A stretch of 64,000 nt of DNA from Gadus chalcogrammus (GCF_026213295.1 NC_079425.1:11735694-11799693), one strand, 5' to 3'; shown: positions 14,328 to 26,100, numbered from the stretch's first letter. Program-made: numbers and translations. The notes: generated from the letters alone by a model not told the origin.

Positions 14328-15347
14328 CACTGGAAAAAGCCTTCTGTTGAACCAATTAAAAAAAACAAGGGTAATGGTTCACATCTATATTACATAACTT
14401 GAGCCAATGACAAATATATAGCTTGCCTCAAACAATATTTCCTATGTTCATAAAAAAAAAATAATACAACTTGGCACCAAGTATAATTCTATTCTTTGAA
14501 TGAAGTTAATACATTTAAATCGTATGTTAAATCCTAAACAAAAAAATATTGATTCACTCCAACAATTGTTTCTCATTTAAGAAATATCTATCAGAAATAA
14601 TTTGTTTTATCCAATCAAAAAGATTACAATTTAATCAAACAATTGTTTCTCATTTAAACATGAACAATTTTAAACATAATATTTTATTGTATACATCATC
14701 ATCATCATTTTTTCCCACTCGGCTCTCGCCGCTTCATGGCCTTGGGGCGCTTCTGCCTGGATTCGACATCACATCGCGACATCAGTCAGGGTTAGGTGCT
14801 TTGTCAAAGACACCTCGATACTCAGCTTGGTGAAGCCGGGGATCGAACCAACAACCTTCAGGTTACCAGCCAACCCGCTCTACCACCTGAGCTACTGCCG
14901 CCACAAAGGGGTCTGAAAAGTTGCTAAATATGGCGACAAAATCGCTAAGTTGGCAACACTGCGGTTTGGTCCAGTAGTCGTAAGCGTCTTTGTATTTAAT
15001 GCGCATGCGCAGGCTTGTACGTAACCTTGAAATTGTACATTTGTCTGAACAAATATTTTTCGAAATTGAGCTCCTAATCAAATATAACAGTGTTTTAGGA
15101 AGAAAACAAAAAAAAAAAATTTGGATTGAATGACAAAAGTATTAATCAGTTGAATACACAACTTTAAAATTTTACATTTGTCAAAATGGATATTTCTTAA
15201 TTGAGCTCCTAATTAAAAATATCTATATTTCACAGTATTTTGAAATAAAAAAAAGTTATTTTAAAAATAAAACAAAAAATGTTTATTTTAATTGAATTAC
15301 AAAATAATAATCAGATGAAGTACGGCTTAAAACCCTTTTTCCAGTGT
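14328..15347. mobile_element. 1.02-kb inverted-repeat element, copy A
   Basis: The unit begins CACTGGAAAAAG and ends CTTTTTCCAGTG, with TA on each outer side, which fits a Tc1/mariner-style TA insertion. It contains a minus-strand SINE (14,694-14,902) and a hAT-like terminus (to about 14,962). It also holds two diverged tandem ~140-bp blocks beginning ACATTTGTC and containing GAGCTCCTAAT, the first near 15,038-15,160 and the second from about 15,174. No transposase is seen. It is 80-95% identical to copy B at 15,885-16,855. The similarity continues beyond the SINE on both sides, so the whole mosaic was duplicated. Confidence 0.7.
14694..14902 (-). mobile_element. tRNA-derived SINE, copy 2
   Basis: The minus strand starts GGCGGCAGTAGCTCAGGTGG, so the A-box TAGCTCAGGTGG and the B-box GGTTCGATCCC are both intact, followed by a V-SINE-like central word and an ATG-repeat tail. 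It is about 209 bp long. Confidence 0.82.
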
Positions 15348-15884
15348 ATGTTCAGCCAGTTTATGTGTGTGATCCATCAGAAAAGGCCATCTCCTCTGCT
15401 TAATTTGGGAATTATGTACATAATTCAGTTTCCTCTAGATTACATGCATCTGGTGTACCTTGCGTAAAGATATGCGTAACCAGAGACGTAGGGTCCATAT
15501 ATTGATTTCCTGATGATTGTGCTGGAAAATTATTTAAAATAAGATAGCCTATACTGATACAACTACTAATACTAAGTGTCACAAAATTATAAAATAACCA
15601 TTCATTATGGGACTTTTGGAATTAATGATTGTATTTTGTACAGAGGGCAAAATTATTGTTAAAATACGAGAAGTAATTTACATCTGGCCACAATGAGAGG
15701 GTTTAGCTTCGCTGACATTCATAGTATAACGCCAAGGTGTGTGTGGATGTGTTGAGCACCGTTTGGCAACCGGTTGGTCTTTATGTCTGCATCCGAGAGA
15801 GAGGGTTACGCTTCTCGGACACCTTAACGCCACAGTGTGTGTGGCAAATTTCATAAACAACTTTGCTCATTATAATGCTACACT
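15348..15884. other. Spacer between the two ~1-kb elements, with a diverged tandem pair
   Basis: Two diverged units, GAGAGGGTTTAGCTTCGCTGAC (15,696) and GAGAGGGTTACGCTTCTCGGAC (15,799), each run on to AACGCCA...GGTGTGTGTGG-like ends. No gene is recognised. The first unit is quoted only in part here. Confidence 0.5.
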
Positions 15885-16217
15885 CACTGGAAAAAGTCTT
15901 CTGTTGAACCAAGTAAAAAAAATATGGGTAATGGTTCACATCTATATTACATAACTTGAGCCAATGACAAATATATAGCTTGCCTCAAACAATATTTCCT
16001 ATGTTCATAAAAACAAAATAATACAACTTGGCACCAAGTATAATTCTATTCTTTGAATGAAGTTAATACATTTAAATCGTATGTTAAATCCTAAACAAAA
16101 AAATATTGATTCACTCCAACAATTGGTTCTCATTTAAGAAATATCTATCAGAAATAATTTGGTTTATCCAATCAAAAAGATTACAATTTAATCAAACAAT
16201 TGTTTCTCATTATTGTA

Positions 16218-16429
16218 TACATCATCATCATCATTTTTTCCCGCTCGGCTCTCGCCGCTTCATGGCCTTGAGGCGCTTCTGTCTGGATTCGACATCACAT
16301 CGCAACATCAGTCAGGGTTAGGTGCTTTGCCAAAGACACCTCGATACACTGCTTGGTGAAGCCGGGGATTGAACCAACAACCTTCAGATTACCAGCCAAC
16401 CCGCTCTACCACCTGAGCTACTGCCGCCA
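16218..16429 (-). mobile_element. tRNA-derived SINE, copy 3
   Basis: Minus-strand SINE with an intact A box and a B box mutated to GGTTCAATCCC. Head and tail match copy 2. Confidence 0.82.
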
Positions 16430-16433
16430 GTGG

Positions 16434-16609
16434 GTCATCCTCACTCTGGTCAAGGGTAGTGCTTTCACCTCAAAAAGTCGCCAAAAGTCACCAATAGCAG
16501 CTGAAAAAGAAGCTAGATTTGTCGCTTGTCGCTGTTTTGAAAAAAAGTCACCAAAGGGGTCTGAAAAGTAGCTAAATATAGCGACAAAATCGCTAAGTTG
16601 GCAACACTG
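16434..16609 (-). mobile_element. hAT-like terminal fragment
   Basis: On the minus strand this reads CAGTGTTGCCAACTTAGCGA, followed by TCGCTA and GTGACTTTT words. That is the common opening of a hAT-type element family seen in fish. Only one end is present. Copy A of the host element keeps a shorter piece, up to 14,962. Confidence 0.6.
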
Positions 16610-16780
16610 CGGTTTGGTCCAGTAGTCGTAAGCGTCTTTGTATTTAATGCGCATGCGCAGGCTTGTACGTAACCTTGACATTTTACATTTGTCAAAATAG
16701 ATATTTCTTAATTGAACTCCTAACTAAAAATATCTATATTTCACAGTATTTTGAAATAAAAAAAAGTTATTTTAAAAATA

Positions 16781-16931
16781 AAACAAAAAATGTTTATTTG
16801 AATTGAATTACAAAATAATAATCAGATGAAGTGCGGCATAAATCCCTTTTTCCAGCTGGAAAAAGGGTTTTATGCCGCACTTCATCTGATTATTATTTTG
16901 TAATTCAATTCAAATAAACATTTTTTGTTTT
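16781..16931. repeat. 150-bp near-perfect palindrome
   Basis: The arms 16,781-16,855 and 16,856-16,931 are reverse complements centred on CCAGCTGG, with one mismatch noticed and no loop. The sequence is the right terminus of the CACTGGAAAAAG element joined head to head with itself. Confidence 0.93.
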
Positions 16932-17132
16932 TCCTGTCATGCTATGAATTCAAGGCATAGGGCATATGACAGTGGAGAATCCATAGATCCCAAAATGATC
17001 AACAATGTCAGGATGCTGTTACCAAAACTAGCCAAACCTGTCGGGAAAGAAAATACTTCACTTTTCCTAAATGACAACCATAACATATGTCTACCTTTAT
17101 TATATTAAGAATTATCATACTACTATCTATCG

Positions 17133-17170
17133 TACACACACACACACACACACACGCAGAAACACGCACA

Positions 17171-17202
<32 letters not shown>

Positions 17203-17205
17203 TAC
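17133..17205. repeat. Imperfect (AC)n microsatellite
   Basis: AC array broken by CGCAGAAACACG and ATAC units. Confidence 0.95.
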
Positions 17206-18000
17206 AACTGAAAGCTTTACTGCATTTTATTCCATCATATTTTTAATTGTCACCTGGGGCCTGAATTAATTGTTTTCCTTAACATAAATAAAATAATTTC
17301 CAACATAAATGTATGCAAAGAAGGGACAAATCGGTGCATAATAAACCTCCTGAATGCAGGAAATGAAGTGTTTGATGCACAAAATTCCCTCAAAGGACTC
17401 CTTTGCCTTTTGATTTGCTCACTAGGTTGAAGTGTTTGCCCAACTGAAGAGGAGACCCCAATATGTATTTTAATTACTTTTTCAGCAGGAAGTCCACTTT
17501 GAAACATTGTTCGTTTTTTGTTTTTTTTCTTGGACAGCAGATCTGTTCTGATTACTGAAGCTGATCCATGTCATAGGTCACGTGAGATGGTCGCCCATTA
17601 ATGCCAGGAGGACACGCAAATTTACATCAGTCCACTTCAAAGTCAGCTGAGAAGTATATAATATATAAGTAGCCTATATAATATTATAATTGTATTATTA
17701 TTTTATTATTTTAACATTCGGCAATGTGATCTTGATTTGATTTGTCATTTCACCAGCTATGATTTGTACAGACCAATTATTACCTCTTATTAGATTCTAG
17801 CAAGTTGAGTTCTGTTCATTTCTGTCACTTTTGCCTAAGCTATTGAAGTAAGGGCATCTATATGGCTGGGATTTATATCCTAGTTCATAACAGAGCTGCT
17901 TCATAGGCTAATGTGGTTTGACTTCAGAAATACAGCTATGATGACACAACCGTTGCTCTAAAAATATGTTGTAGACTTAAAAATATTGTCATTTTCAGTC
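17206..18000. other. Anonymous AT-rich sequence
   Basis: No gene or element recognised. Confidence 0.45.
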
Positions 18001-18870
18001 GTGTTCTTATTTGTCTGTGTTATTTGTGTGTATTTCAAAGGATCTATCATTGGCTCGTCCAATGTGTCAGCGATGGGTCAACCTGCAAAAACAAAGAAAT
18101 GGCACCGAAACGTAAGTACTACACTTGCGCTTTCAACTGTAAGCAAAGTCAAATCTTACCTGAAGGGATCCAAATCATGTTTGAACAAAACATTTTATGC
18201 GTGTGCAGCAGTCATAGCATTAGAATTCCTTTGTTTGAAGCATTACAAAAACCCTAATGACAGTGTCTATTTAATCTGTAGTTAATTGAGATGCGCAATT
18301 GGCGGTCATACTGCGCATCCCTCCCCGCCGATAATGAGTCAGGGGTGGATTGCGTGAAAACGTAATACTTGGATGAATTGCGGGCGGGTCGCGGTTGGAA
18401 ATAAATAAATGAATAAATAATAAGTAGGTTAACATATTGACTGGTTCTGAAATGTGAACATCCGGAAAACGTTATATTTCATCAGGCAGAAAGGAGTTGA
18501 CCTAGACGATCAGTTCTGTCTGCTTCTGAAATGCACGATCATCTCCGCCCAGCGCTCGTCCACTTGTTTACATCAGCATCCATTGTGCGACCATCCCTGT
18601 TGTGTATGCCCTCACACATTGTTGAAATCATATGCTGGATGCATTATTCTCTCTATGTGGTTTTCAGTTGATGATTGGGCTCTAATGAAACTACGTTGGC
18701 TATGTTAACGCTGTCAACAGGGGACATTTCATAATGGTTGGTGGAAACCGGGACATTTTAGCATCGCAACAGGCTTTTGTCGGGATGAGTCGGGACACAT
18801 ACCTCAAAACCGGGACGTCTGGTCAACCTATCTATAATGAATGATGATCGGGCGGGTGCAGGCATCAATT
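18000..18870. mobile_element. Possible hAT-type element debris
   Basis: A plus-strand frame near 18,099 opens MAPKRKYYTCAFN, loosely like the lysine/arginine-rich starts of hAT-type transposases. The region also carries GCGGGCGGGTCGCGG (18,381) and ACCGGGACGTCTGGTCAACC (18,810), words common in decayed fish hAT elements. No terminal inverted repeats or longer homology are visible, so this is weak. Confidence 0.3.
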
Positions 18871-19903
18871 GGGTAAAGATGTTACAGGGATGATCCATTG
18901 GGAATTAAGTCACCTGTTCCTAATTAAAGTAAATGTATGAAAATAAATAGGAATGAAAAAACACATATAAATAGAGTTAGGGTGGTTCTATGTTTAAGAC
19001 CACACCAACTGACTGGGCACTTATCCTATTGCATAAAAAAATACATATTTCTAAGTCATTGTTCCTGCAATGGACATCTTGTAGAATGTTAATCTTTGGT
19101 AGCTGTACGTACCTTTGACTCAAAAAGCTGAAGAGCAACCCTTACGAATATTAGAGTAATGTTCCTTAGTTAAAGTATGCTGAATCTTTTGGGAGAAACC
19201 AGCCAGAGTAAGCTGTAGTATATGTACACAAAATGATATTAACCTGATTTGAAAGACGGTGGTGTTGATGTTGGTGTTGGCACAGGGATAAGCAGAGAGA
19301 TTGGCAGGTCCTTCACCCAAACCTTCACTCTTACCGCTTAAGCTTACACCTTAAACATACCCCTCAGGAATTCTGCCCCTACGAAATGGGACAACCCTTC
19401 AAGACCCAGTCACCTCATCGATAGCCGCCGACCGCGTTTACGTAAATAGACGCGACAAGTCTGTTGTTGTTTTGAGTTTCACATTACCGGCTACAGCTGT
19501 GGTGTTTCTTCTTGCGTGGGTTTTAAACATATTTTTGCTGTCTAAGAAATGTGGAAAAAATAAGACTTCATCAACGCCGTATCCGCTTCCTTGGAATGCT
19601 GGTGGATCCGTTTGAGGTATGTAGAATATACTGCAAAAAGTTGTGTTGTAGTTAACAAATGCACACAGCATGCTTGTATAACTAAAGTTATTGTTGTTGG
19701 ATCAACCCCTTTGTGATACACGTAATAAACAATAAAAATAAACAGTTTACTTTGAAACATCATCAGGTCTGATAGGATAGAATACCGTACACATGCATTG
19801 TATGTAACTAGTGTCAAGTAGTAAAAGTCCTTCCAATTCGGACTATATTATGCGATTTATTTCCTTTTCCAGACCAGTCGTCCATCGTACTGCAAGTTGG
19901 ATC
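18871..19903. other. Anonymous sequence
   Basis: No gene recognised; open frames are below 95 codons and lack motifs. Confidence 0.45.
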
Positions 19904-19906
19904 TAA

Positions 19907-20086
19907 GGCCCAATCCCATTTCTACCCCTTACCCCTTACCCCTTACCCTTACCCCTCCCTCTTGTTTTGAAGGGGTAGGGGAAGGTGTAAGGGGAAGGGG
20001 TCCGATGGCCCAATCCCATTTCTACCCCTTACCCCTTACCCTTCAAAACAAGGGGGAGGGGTAAGGGGTAGAAATGGGATTGGGCC
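19907..20086. mobile_element. 180-bp Harbinger-like MITE
   Basis: It begins GGCCCAATCCCATTTCTACC and ends with the exact reverse complement. TAA flanks both sides (19,904-19,906 and 20,087-20,089), matching the 3-bp duplications of PIF/Harbinger elements. The interior is made of CCCCTTA and TAAGGGG words and contains a second internal copy of the terminus starting near 20,010, so the element is a nested foldback. Confidence 0.85.
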
Positions 20087-20089
20087 TAA

Positions 20090-20965
20090 AGGTGGCCAAC
20101 CTGCGTTTATGGTTCAAAACAGAGCTGGAGCTGGAGCAGGACTTGCACCTCAGTAGAAAGCCATTCATGGTCTCCAGAAGCTGCTTATTGCTTTTCTCTG
20201 TGATGTGCACTAGTTATTTCTTAACTCTTTAATTTCCGAATAGATCTTTTTATACTTCAATATGTGTCCCTGGAAGGGACACATATGGTAGCTTTGGTAA
20301 CCATATGGTCAGGATGGTAACCTTAACCACATGGAAAGAAAGCGGTATGATTAGATAAGAATATTATCCATGCTCATGTCGTGGCAATTCCTTTACCAGA
20401 TATTGCGTCTAAGGCAGATGAGATTTCCAAACGCAAAAAGCACAAAATACTTGTGGACAATTATGGTCATATATCTTGTAATAATAGTAAAAACAACGAT
20501 ACATCACAACATGCATCAATAAAGAATAGAATAGGCATACAATACAATAATCTGAAGGCTAAGATGGGAGTTCGCCCTGCGTCTCTCTAAAGGTTTGCAA
20601 GGTGAAGTCCACTGCATGGCTTAAGTCAGGAGTTCTTATACACTTCTGTCGGGTTCCTGAGGGCAGCTGTCCCCCACTAACCCAAAAGCCTTTGTTAACC
20701 TGATGGTAATCTATTGGTTGAAGCTCCTCAACATGTCATAAAGGGGGTCGCGACCATGCCTTACCAGATGGAACCCTTCGCTTCTCGACGTTCTCTTGGC
20801 CTGTTCAAGAGAACAGGCCAAAACCAACAAGAGGCAGCGAGCTTAACGGAATGTGAAAACAGATATAAATCACATGAAACACAAAGGATTCCATTTTCTC
20901 GCAACGTATTGCGGGAGCAAGTCACAACCCACGTTTGCTAGTGTGCCCATCAAAAATTTTACTTT
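20090..20965. other. Anonymous sequence
   Basis: No gene recognised. A hairpin pairs TTGGCCTGTT with AACAGGCCAA at about 20,796-20,822. Confidence 0.45.
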
Positions 20966-20979
20966 CAAGGGGATGTTAG

Positions 20980-21110
20980 CCCCCCCCCCCACAATACTCC
21001 TTACCCCTCAATAAAATGACTATCAGGACAAGACTAACCTGCGCGTGAACTCGCAAAAGTGAGGCGTAGGGGTAAGGGTTAGGGTGAAGGGGTGTATTGG
21101 GAATCAGCGT
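20980..21110. mobile_element. Possible degraded MITE
   Basis: ACAATACTCCTTACCCCT near 20,991 faces AGGGGTAAGGGTTAGGGTG and GTGTATTGGGAATC near 21,068-21,107 as imperfect inverted ends. The wording is similar in style to the 19,907 element. A run of 11 C precedes it. Confidence 0.4.
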
Positions 21111-21925
21111 TAGACACCTGGCTCGATTCCTGTTAAAGTTTTTGCTAGGTAGCTGTACGATGACACCAGATAATGTTGGGAAGAATGAAAGAAACACAAT
21201 ATCTTGACATACCGAAGATTTCCTTCCAGCTGTAAGATAGATAATGAAAGTTCTCGAATATCAATAGTATTTGAAGGCTCCCTATGCTGGCTTGTGACTC
21301 TAAGATGAGCTCATATTTCATCACATACGTGATCACATACGTAAATTGGTGAAAATACGTAAATTAACTGAAGAAATATGGATTATGATTTTGATATAAA
21401 TCCCCAGAGATGTCACTTTTCAGGTGAAACGATCTGACAGCTATTCTCCATGATGCTTGTAGTTAAATATACTGGGTCTGTGATTTCACTTACCCTAAAA
21501 GGTGTGGAATAGATGTTGGCAACTTGTGTTGATGTCTTCATCAGTTTAGCTAGACTCCCTAGACACAGGCATGTCACGAAATTGTAAGAAAAAAGTAAGT
21601 AAAGTATATATGATGATTTTAATTTTAAATAGTTTTCACTGTAGGAATGTGCCTCACAGGGTCAATCAGAGCTATGTCACTCTACAACAAGCTTGGAGAG
21701 GACAGTGTAATAAGAGTTCCTTTCCAAATGCTTTGAGGTGAGCTTCGATAAGAAATTAGAAAAAATAGGGACTGCAGCTTGCTTGGCTATGCTTAATTAT
21801 GCCACTCTGGAGATGCTCCATTGTTGTCCATTTGGAGAACAACAACGTTAAAGTCAGTTCTCGTTGACGGACATCTTCATGCACGGTGTTTGGTTTGTTT
21901 ACAGCCTGCGTGCAACGTGATTCCC
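21111..21925. other. Anonymous sequence
   Basis: No gene or repeat recognised. Confidence 0.45.
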
Positions 21926-21929
21926 GGCA

Positions 21930-22106
21930 AAACGTTATTGATTGGTTATGGCAGATCCAGGGTGGCACTGGGCAGATCCAATCGTTTTAAACTTCAACAG
22001 ACACCCGCCTTCAAGTGAGTTAACGTTTGTCAATTGAGTAGGTCCAGACTCTCTGTGCAAATGAAATGAAGTACGAGTCTGGTAGGACCAGGCTATACTA
22101 TACTCT
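21930..22106 (-). mobile_element. Dispersed DNA-element fragment, copy A
   Basis: On the minus strand it starts TAGCCTGGTCCTACCAGACT and matches 40,826-41,000 in inverted orientation over about 170 bp, with some divergence. The pair CAGACTC and GAGAGTCTG forms a subterminal hairpin. It resembles abundant fish DNA-transposon ends, but the superfamily is not determined. Confidence 0.65.
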
Positions 22107-22567
22107 CTCACATACACGACTATACACTCTCATACATACATGTAAAAGGAGCATAATAGTATGTGTATATGAGTATAATGATGTATATGCAAGATTATAA
22201 TAGTATGCGTAAGACCAAGTATGAATTCTGTCCCAGGCAGCCCCTCATACAAAGCACCAAGCTCATTGATTTAACGTGGTAGGTTTATTTGAAACAATTC
22301 ATTAATTTATCATGCATTAGAGGTCATTCCTGATCCTGAGTATGTATTGAAAGAAAAGTTTTGAGTCAAATGCTAATTGCAAGCTTCCTATTTATGTATG
22401 GTGTACCCCTACTGTCCACAAGCACCTCCTCTCCATATGGATATGGAGAATTGTTCCCACGCCCCAGTGGTGGTGGTGTCATTTATATGAAAGAGGGCAT
22501 TCAAATATACTAGAATGATAAATGAGGAACCCCGAAGCCATACAGGAAGTGATGCAATGATTGGTGA

Positions 22568-23092
22568 CAAAGGCTCCATTTCGTTGCGCATCACCCACGA
22601 CTCGTTTGCAAGATTTTGAGTTCTTCCCAGACCTACTCCAACCTAACATGCTATCTCAGAATCAGGCCTCTATTTCATAGCGTTAAATAGTTACGAGCAA
22701 AATGCATTCACTTTTTTTTAGCTGTGTCTACACGCTTTAAGGCACACATTTCCATCACCATCCCACCAAAAATGGGGAACTAGAAACCCGCTGTTGCCCG
22801 CTGGAGGTCATGCCCCAATTATCGCCCTTTCAAGACAGCTAGAGATACCAAAATGCATATGCACAGTCCCCTTGGTCCCTGGAATGACACATCCAATATT
22901 TCTCCAACGTTCTCCCCAATAGGCTGGTGTTGCCTGGAAGAACTAGTTGATCAGAGTGGGGTTTAAAATAAATCTTTGATAAAGGAAGGTCCTCGGCCCT
23001 GAGACTTCACAGCCTTATTCAAGGACTTGACTGTGACTCCCATGCTGAACCTTGGTAATCTTAGGCCCCGAGGGCAGGGAGGGGGGGATCCG
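22568..23092 (+). repeat. Diverged lone copy of the giant palindrome's central module
   Basis: It shares, in order, GCTCC-TCGTTGC, TTGCAAGATTTT, GTTCTTCCCAGACCTA, GAGAATCAGGCCTCT, AGCTGTGTCTACAC, AAAAATGGGG, GGAGGTCA-GCCCC, GGAAGGTCCT and CCCCGAGGGCAGG with 57,812-58,470. There are several indels, including a loss of about 30 bp after the AAAAATGGGG word. Only one orientation is present here, so the module exists outside the palindrome as a single copy. Just downstream, at 23,093-23,116, lie TTAGGGTTAAGGTTAGGG telomere-like words. Confidence 0.75.
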
Positions 23093-23269
23093 TAGGTTAG
23101 GGTTAAGGTTAGGGCCTTTTTGCTAAGGGACCCAAAATTTGTACAGAGTGATCCCAAGATGCACGCTGGTTGAAGGTCTAATGACTGAGTTTCTCTCTAT
23201 CTTAAGATCAATATCTAGCAACGGCTTGTGTTTCAAATGCGTTTTAATGGAGCATTTGATGGTGCTTTT

Positions 23270-23575
23270 AGCAGAACCTAATGCCCTGATTCATATAAAA
23301 GAGACGTCTTTGTCATATACACAATTCATTCTAGGCTCCCCATTCATGTGACCTCTCAGCGAGAGATGACATCACTTCCGGTTGGGCTGGAACCACCAAA
23401 TGTATTATCGTGGCCTAAAAGTATTTTAGACCCTCTTTTCGTAAAGATAAAATCCCAAAGTCTTTAGCTCGTTCCCAAGTGTTCTAGATCACCCACCAAT
23501 TCCATCTCTTCCGGTTGGGCTAGAGCCTCCAAACGTATAATATAAGTAGAGTTTAATGCCCTCAGTCATAAAAAA
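23270..23575. repeat. Diverged ~134-bp tandem pair
   Basis: CTTCCGGTTGGGCTGGAACC at 23,373 recurs as CTTCCGGTTGGGCTAGAGCC at 23,507, and TAATGCCCT followed by CATA recurs at 23,278 and 23,556. The origin is unknown. Confidence 0.55.
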
Positions 23576-23679
23576 GTGGTGAATTTGAGTACAACAGGCA
23601 CCACCCTATAATTTGAGACGTTAAAAGGGCCTGGCTGTCAAGGCAACTTGGCCTTGGGCATACACACACTAGGGGAAGA

Positions 23680-23803
<124 letters not shown>

Positions 23804-24021
23804 TTAAGAGCATACTAGGACTCTTCCCTCTTCCCACACACTCGATAATGTGGTTGATATTTGAGATAATTCAGGTAGATTCCGCTTTCCATCTTTAGTA
23901 ATTAAAAAAACTATAAATCTGGTTCTGTAGTACTATACATATGCAGCTTACCTTTATCATTGCACTTGTGCTTTTCTATCTTGCGGATATGTGTATATGT
24001 GATAGTATATGTGTCTATTTA

Positions 24022-24400
24022 CAACCCAGTTTCACGGAAATACGTGACACTGTCGCGTCATTTAATCTATTCATTCGTGATGTGGGACACTTGATTTCAA
24101 TTTTTTCGTGCCAAAAGCACAAATTTCGAACAATATGACAGCTTTTGGCCATCGTTTCTACTTTCACCTTTTGATTCTGAGAAATTGGGAAAATTCACGG
24201 ATATATTTAATGCAGGTGCGCTGCTCTGTAAGCAAACCGCGACGGAAAAAAAAGGTAGCTGCTTCATCTCTTCTTTTTAGAATGAGTTTGAAATTTGAGC
24301 TTTTGGCACGGAGAAAATTAAATTACGTGTCCCAGATTACGAATTGATAGATTAAATTACGTGACGTGACAGTGTCACATATTTCCGTGGGACTGGGTTG
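24022..24400. mobile_element. 379-bp inverted-repeat element with CAACCC ends
   Basis: The left end starts CAACCCAGT-CACGGAAATA and the right end is its reverse complement. Inverted similarity continues for about 115 bp, through GTGACACTGTC, GGGACAC and CGTGCCAAAAGC words. The direct repeat CTATTTA flanks it exactly (24,015-24,021 and 24,401-24,407), a 7-bp target-site duplication. It encodes nothing and is a MITE-type element. The end motif and duplication length match those of the giant palindrome at 54,081-62,907. Confidence 0.88.
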
Positions 24401-24409
24401 CTATTTAGA

Positions 24410-26100
24410 CATATATAGCCTGCGGAACCTAGTTTGTACGGCAGCTCAGCTGTCACAAGTAGGCTAACGTTGTTAAAGCAATAAGTGCGCTATGGATTGT
24501 TGTAAAAGCTGGCTAATTCATTTATCTTTAAATATTTTAAGCACTGAAGCGCTGTATGAAGGTGATAAATCCTAATCTGACTTTGTGTCAATAAACTGCT
24601 TACATTGTATACATTTAACTCATCACAGTTTCCTGTTCCTATCAGAGGCACCAAGAATCAATGTTTTAGGGGATTTTGTGCCATATATTTTAAATATTGT
24701 GCTCATATAACATGTTCATGCTCATGCTCATGTATTAAATGCAGGATATATGCATCCATGCACTTCTTAAGCAGAATATATCCTATCACGATATTGTCCC
24801 TCAAAACACCCAAATGGTGACACCCAAACTAGAACTTTTATCAAAAAGCATTTTAATGTCGAAACAATGTTAATATAGCTTTGATATTCAAATGAATGGC
24901 AGCCATGTTTGGTTTTCAGCGATAACAGTGTCCTTATCCACTACCACAGCAACAATATAAAACATTGTTTACCAACAATTTTGAGAGACCTGAAATGATT
25001 TTCGTAATTACTAACAAAACGAAAGCCACATACAATCACTGAACGAATTTTATGAAAGTGTAATACACTTTTCTAGATAGAAATTTATATCAAAACCTTA
25101 TTATTGCTGAATCTATCTCAAAATATTGCATATTCCAAGGAGAATGTTGTTTGTTTTTGCAGACAGACACAGGACACAGGCATATAGAAAAGAATAGGCC
25201 ATAAAACCTAGGCATCTCACATTTTTGGAGCCATTATTGTAGAACGACAACGTTTTCCAATTTGGACCAACATAGTTATACTATATTTCGGTGTGAGACT
25301 GAGGGTTGTAAAAGGAATACGGTAGCAATAATTTGCAAAAACCTCTGAATTTGAATTGACTGGCAGTCAAATTAGTGGACTGCTTTCTCCTATGGGAGAG
25401 CTCATGCTCTTACTCCCAGGGGCGTGGGCATGAAATAAGGTCAGAATACCTGGACGGGCAGTTCTCAAATGAAGACTAAGGAACATGACACCTCAAGATG
25501 GTTTAAGTGGCAGTCCCGCTCTACCGCTGAATGATGTTATCCTATGGTGATTGAGCCAATGAGCCCAATGATGATGAAAGCCATAATGTTATAAATGTTA
25601 CGTACTTGGTGTCTGTGGCGACATTACCGCCATGCATTCAAATGAAAGGCGGGCAATTAATGACGAATACTCCATCACCCAGCAGCGGTAATTCAGCAAG
25701 AGAGGGGATGGGGGAGCTACCACCTCAGACTCGCTCTTCAACTCACTTGTGTGTTTGTAGCGGCTTGCTGTTTTGTTTCACCATAGCTGCTGCCTAGGAC
25801 AACGAAATGGAGATCTTCGAGATTTCCACTTTATGCTGTCAACATAAAAATACAAAACAAAAACAATGATACGAGTATTTGCCTATACAATATGGTTCTA
25901 AGGGAAGAATTATCTGGATTATAATGGCTTTGCATGAAACCACTTTCAGAATACCATGTCCCTGACCCCTTGATCAATAGTGCACTATAGTTTCAACAGT
26001 GTTTTGTTGCCAAGTAGATGTGGACAACCTGTGTTTCCGGTATGTGAGTGTACTTAAGTATCTTACAGAAACAAAAACCTCGACCCACTGGCAGACATGC
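24410..26100. other. Anonymous sequence
   Basis: No gene, RNA or delimited element recognised over this stretch. Confidence 0.45.

Larger units (their letters stand above)
15885..16855. mobile_element. 1-kb inverted-repeat element, copy B
   Basis: Same layout as copy A and in the same orientation, but with two differences. It retains about 117 bp of hAT-like sequence (16,434-16,550) that copy A lacks, and it has one instead of two of the internal ~140-bp blocks. Its right end does not run into host sequence: it is followed at once by an inverted copy of its own last 75 bp. Confidence 0.7.

Noticed and set aside
16366..16429. Functional tRNA gene on the minus strand
   Set aside because: A and B boxes are present, but the fold is incomplete, the B box is mutated in this copy, and the unit is followed by a SINE body and tail and repeated elsewhere.
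18024..18257. MAPKRKYYTCAFN frame as a live gene
   Set aside because: Short, with no downstream domain; at best the worn start of a hAT-type transposase.
23093..23116. Interstitial telomere repeat
   Set aside because: Only about three imperfect TTAGGG words, too few to distinguish from a GGGTTA-rich element end.
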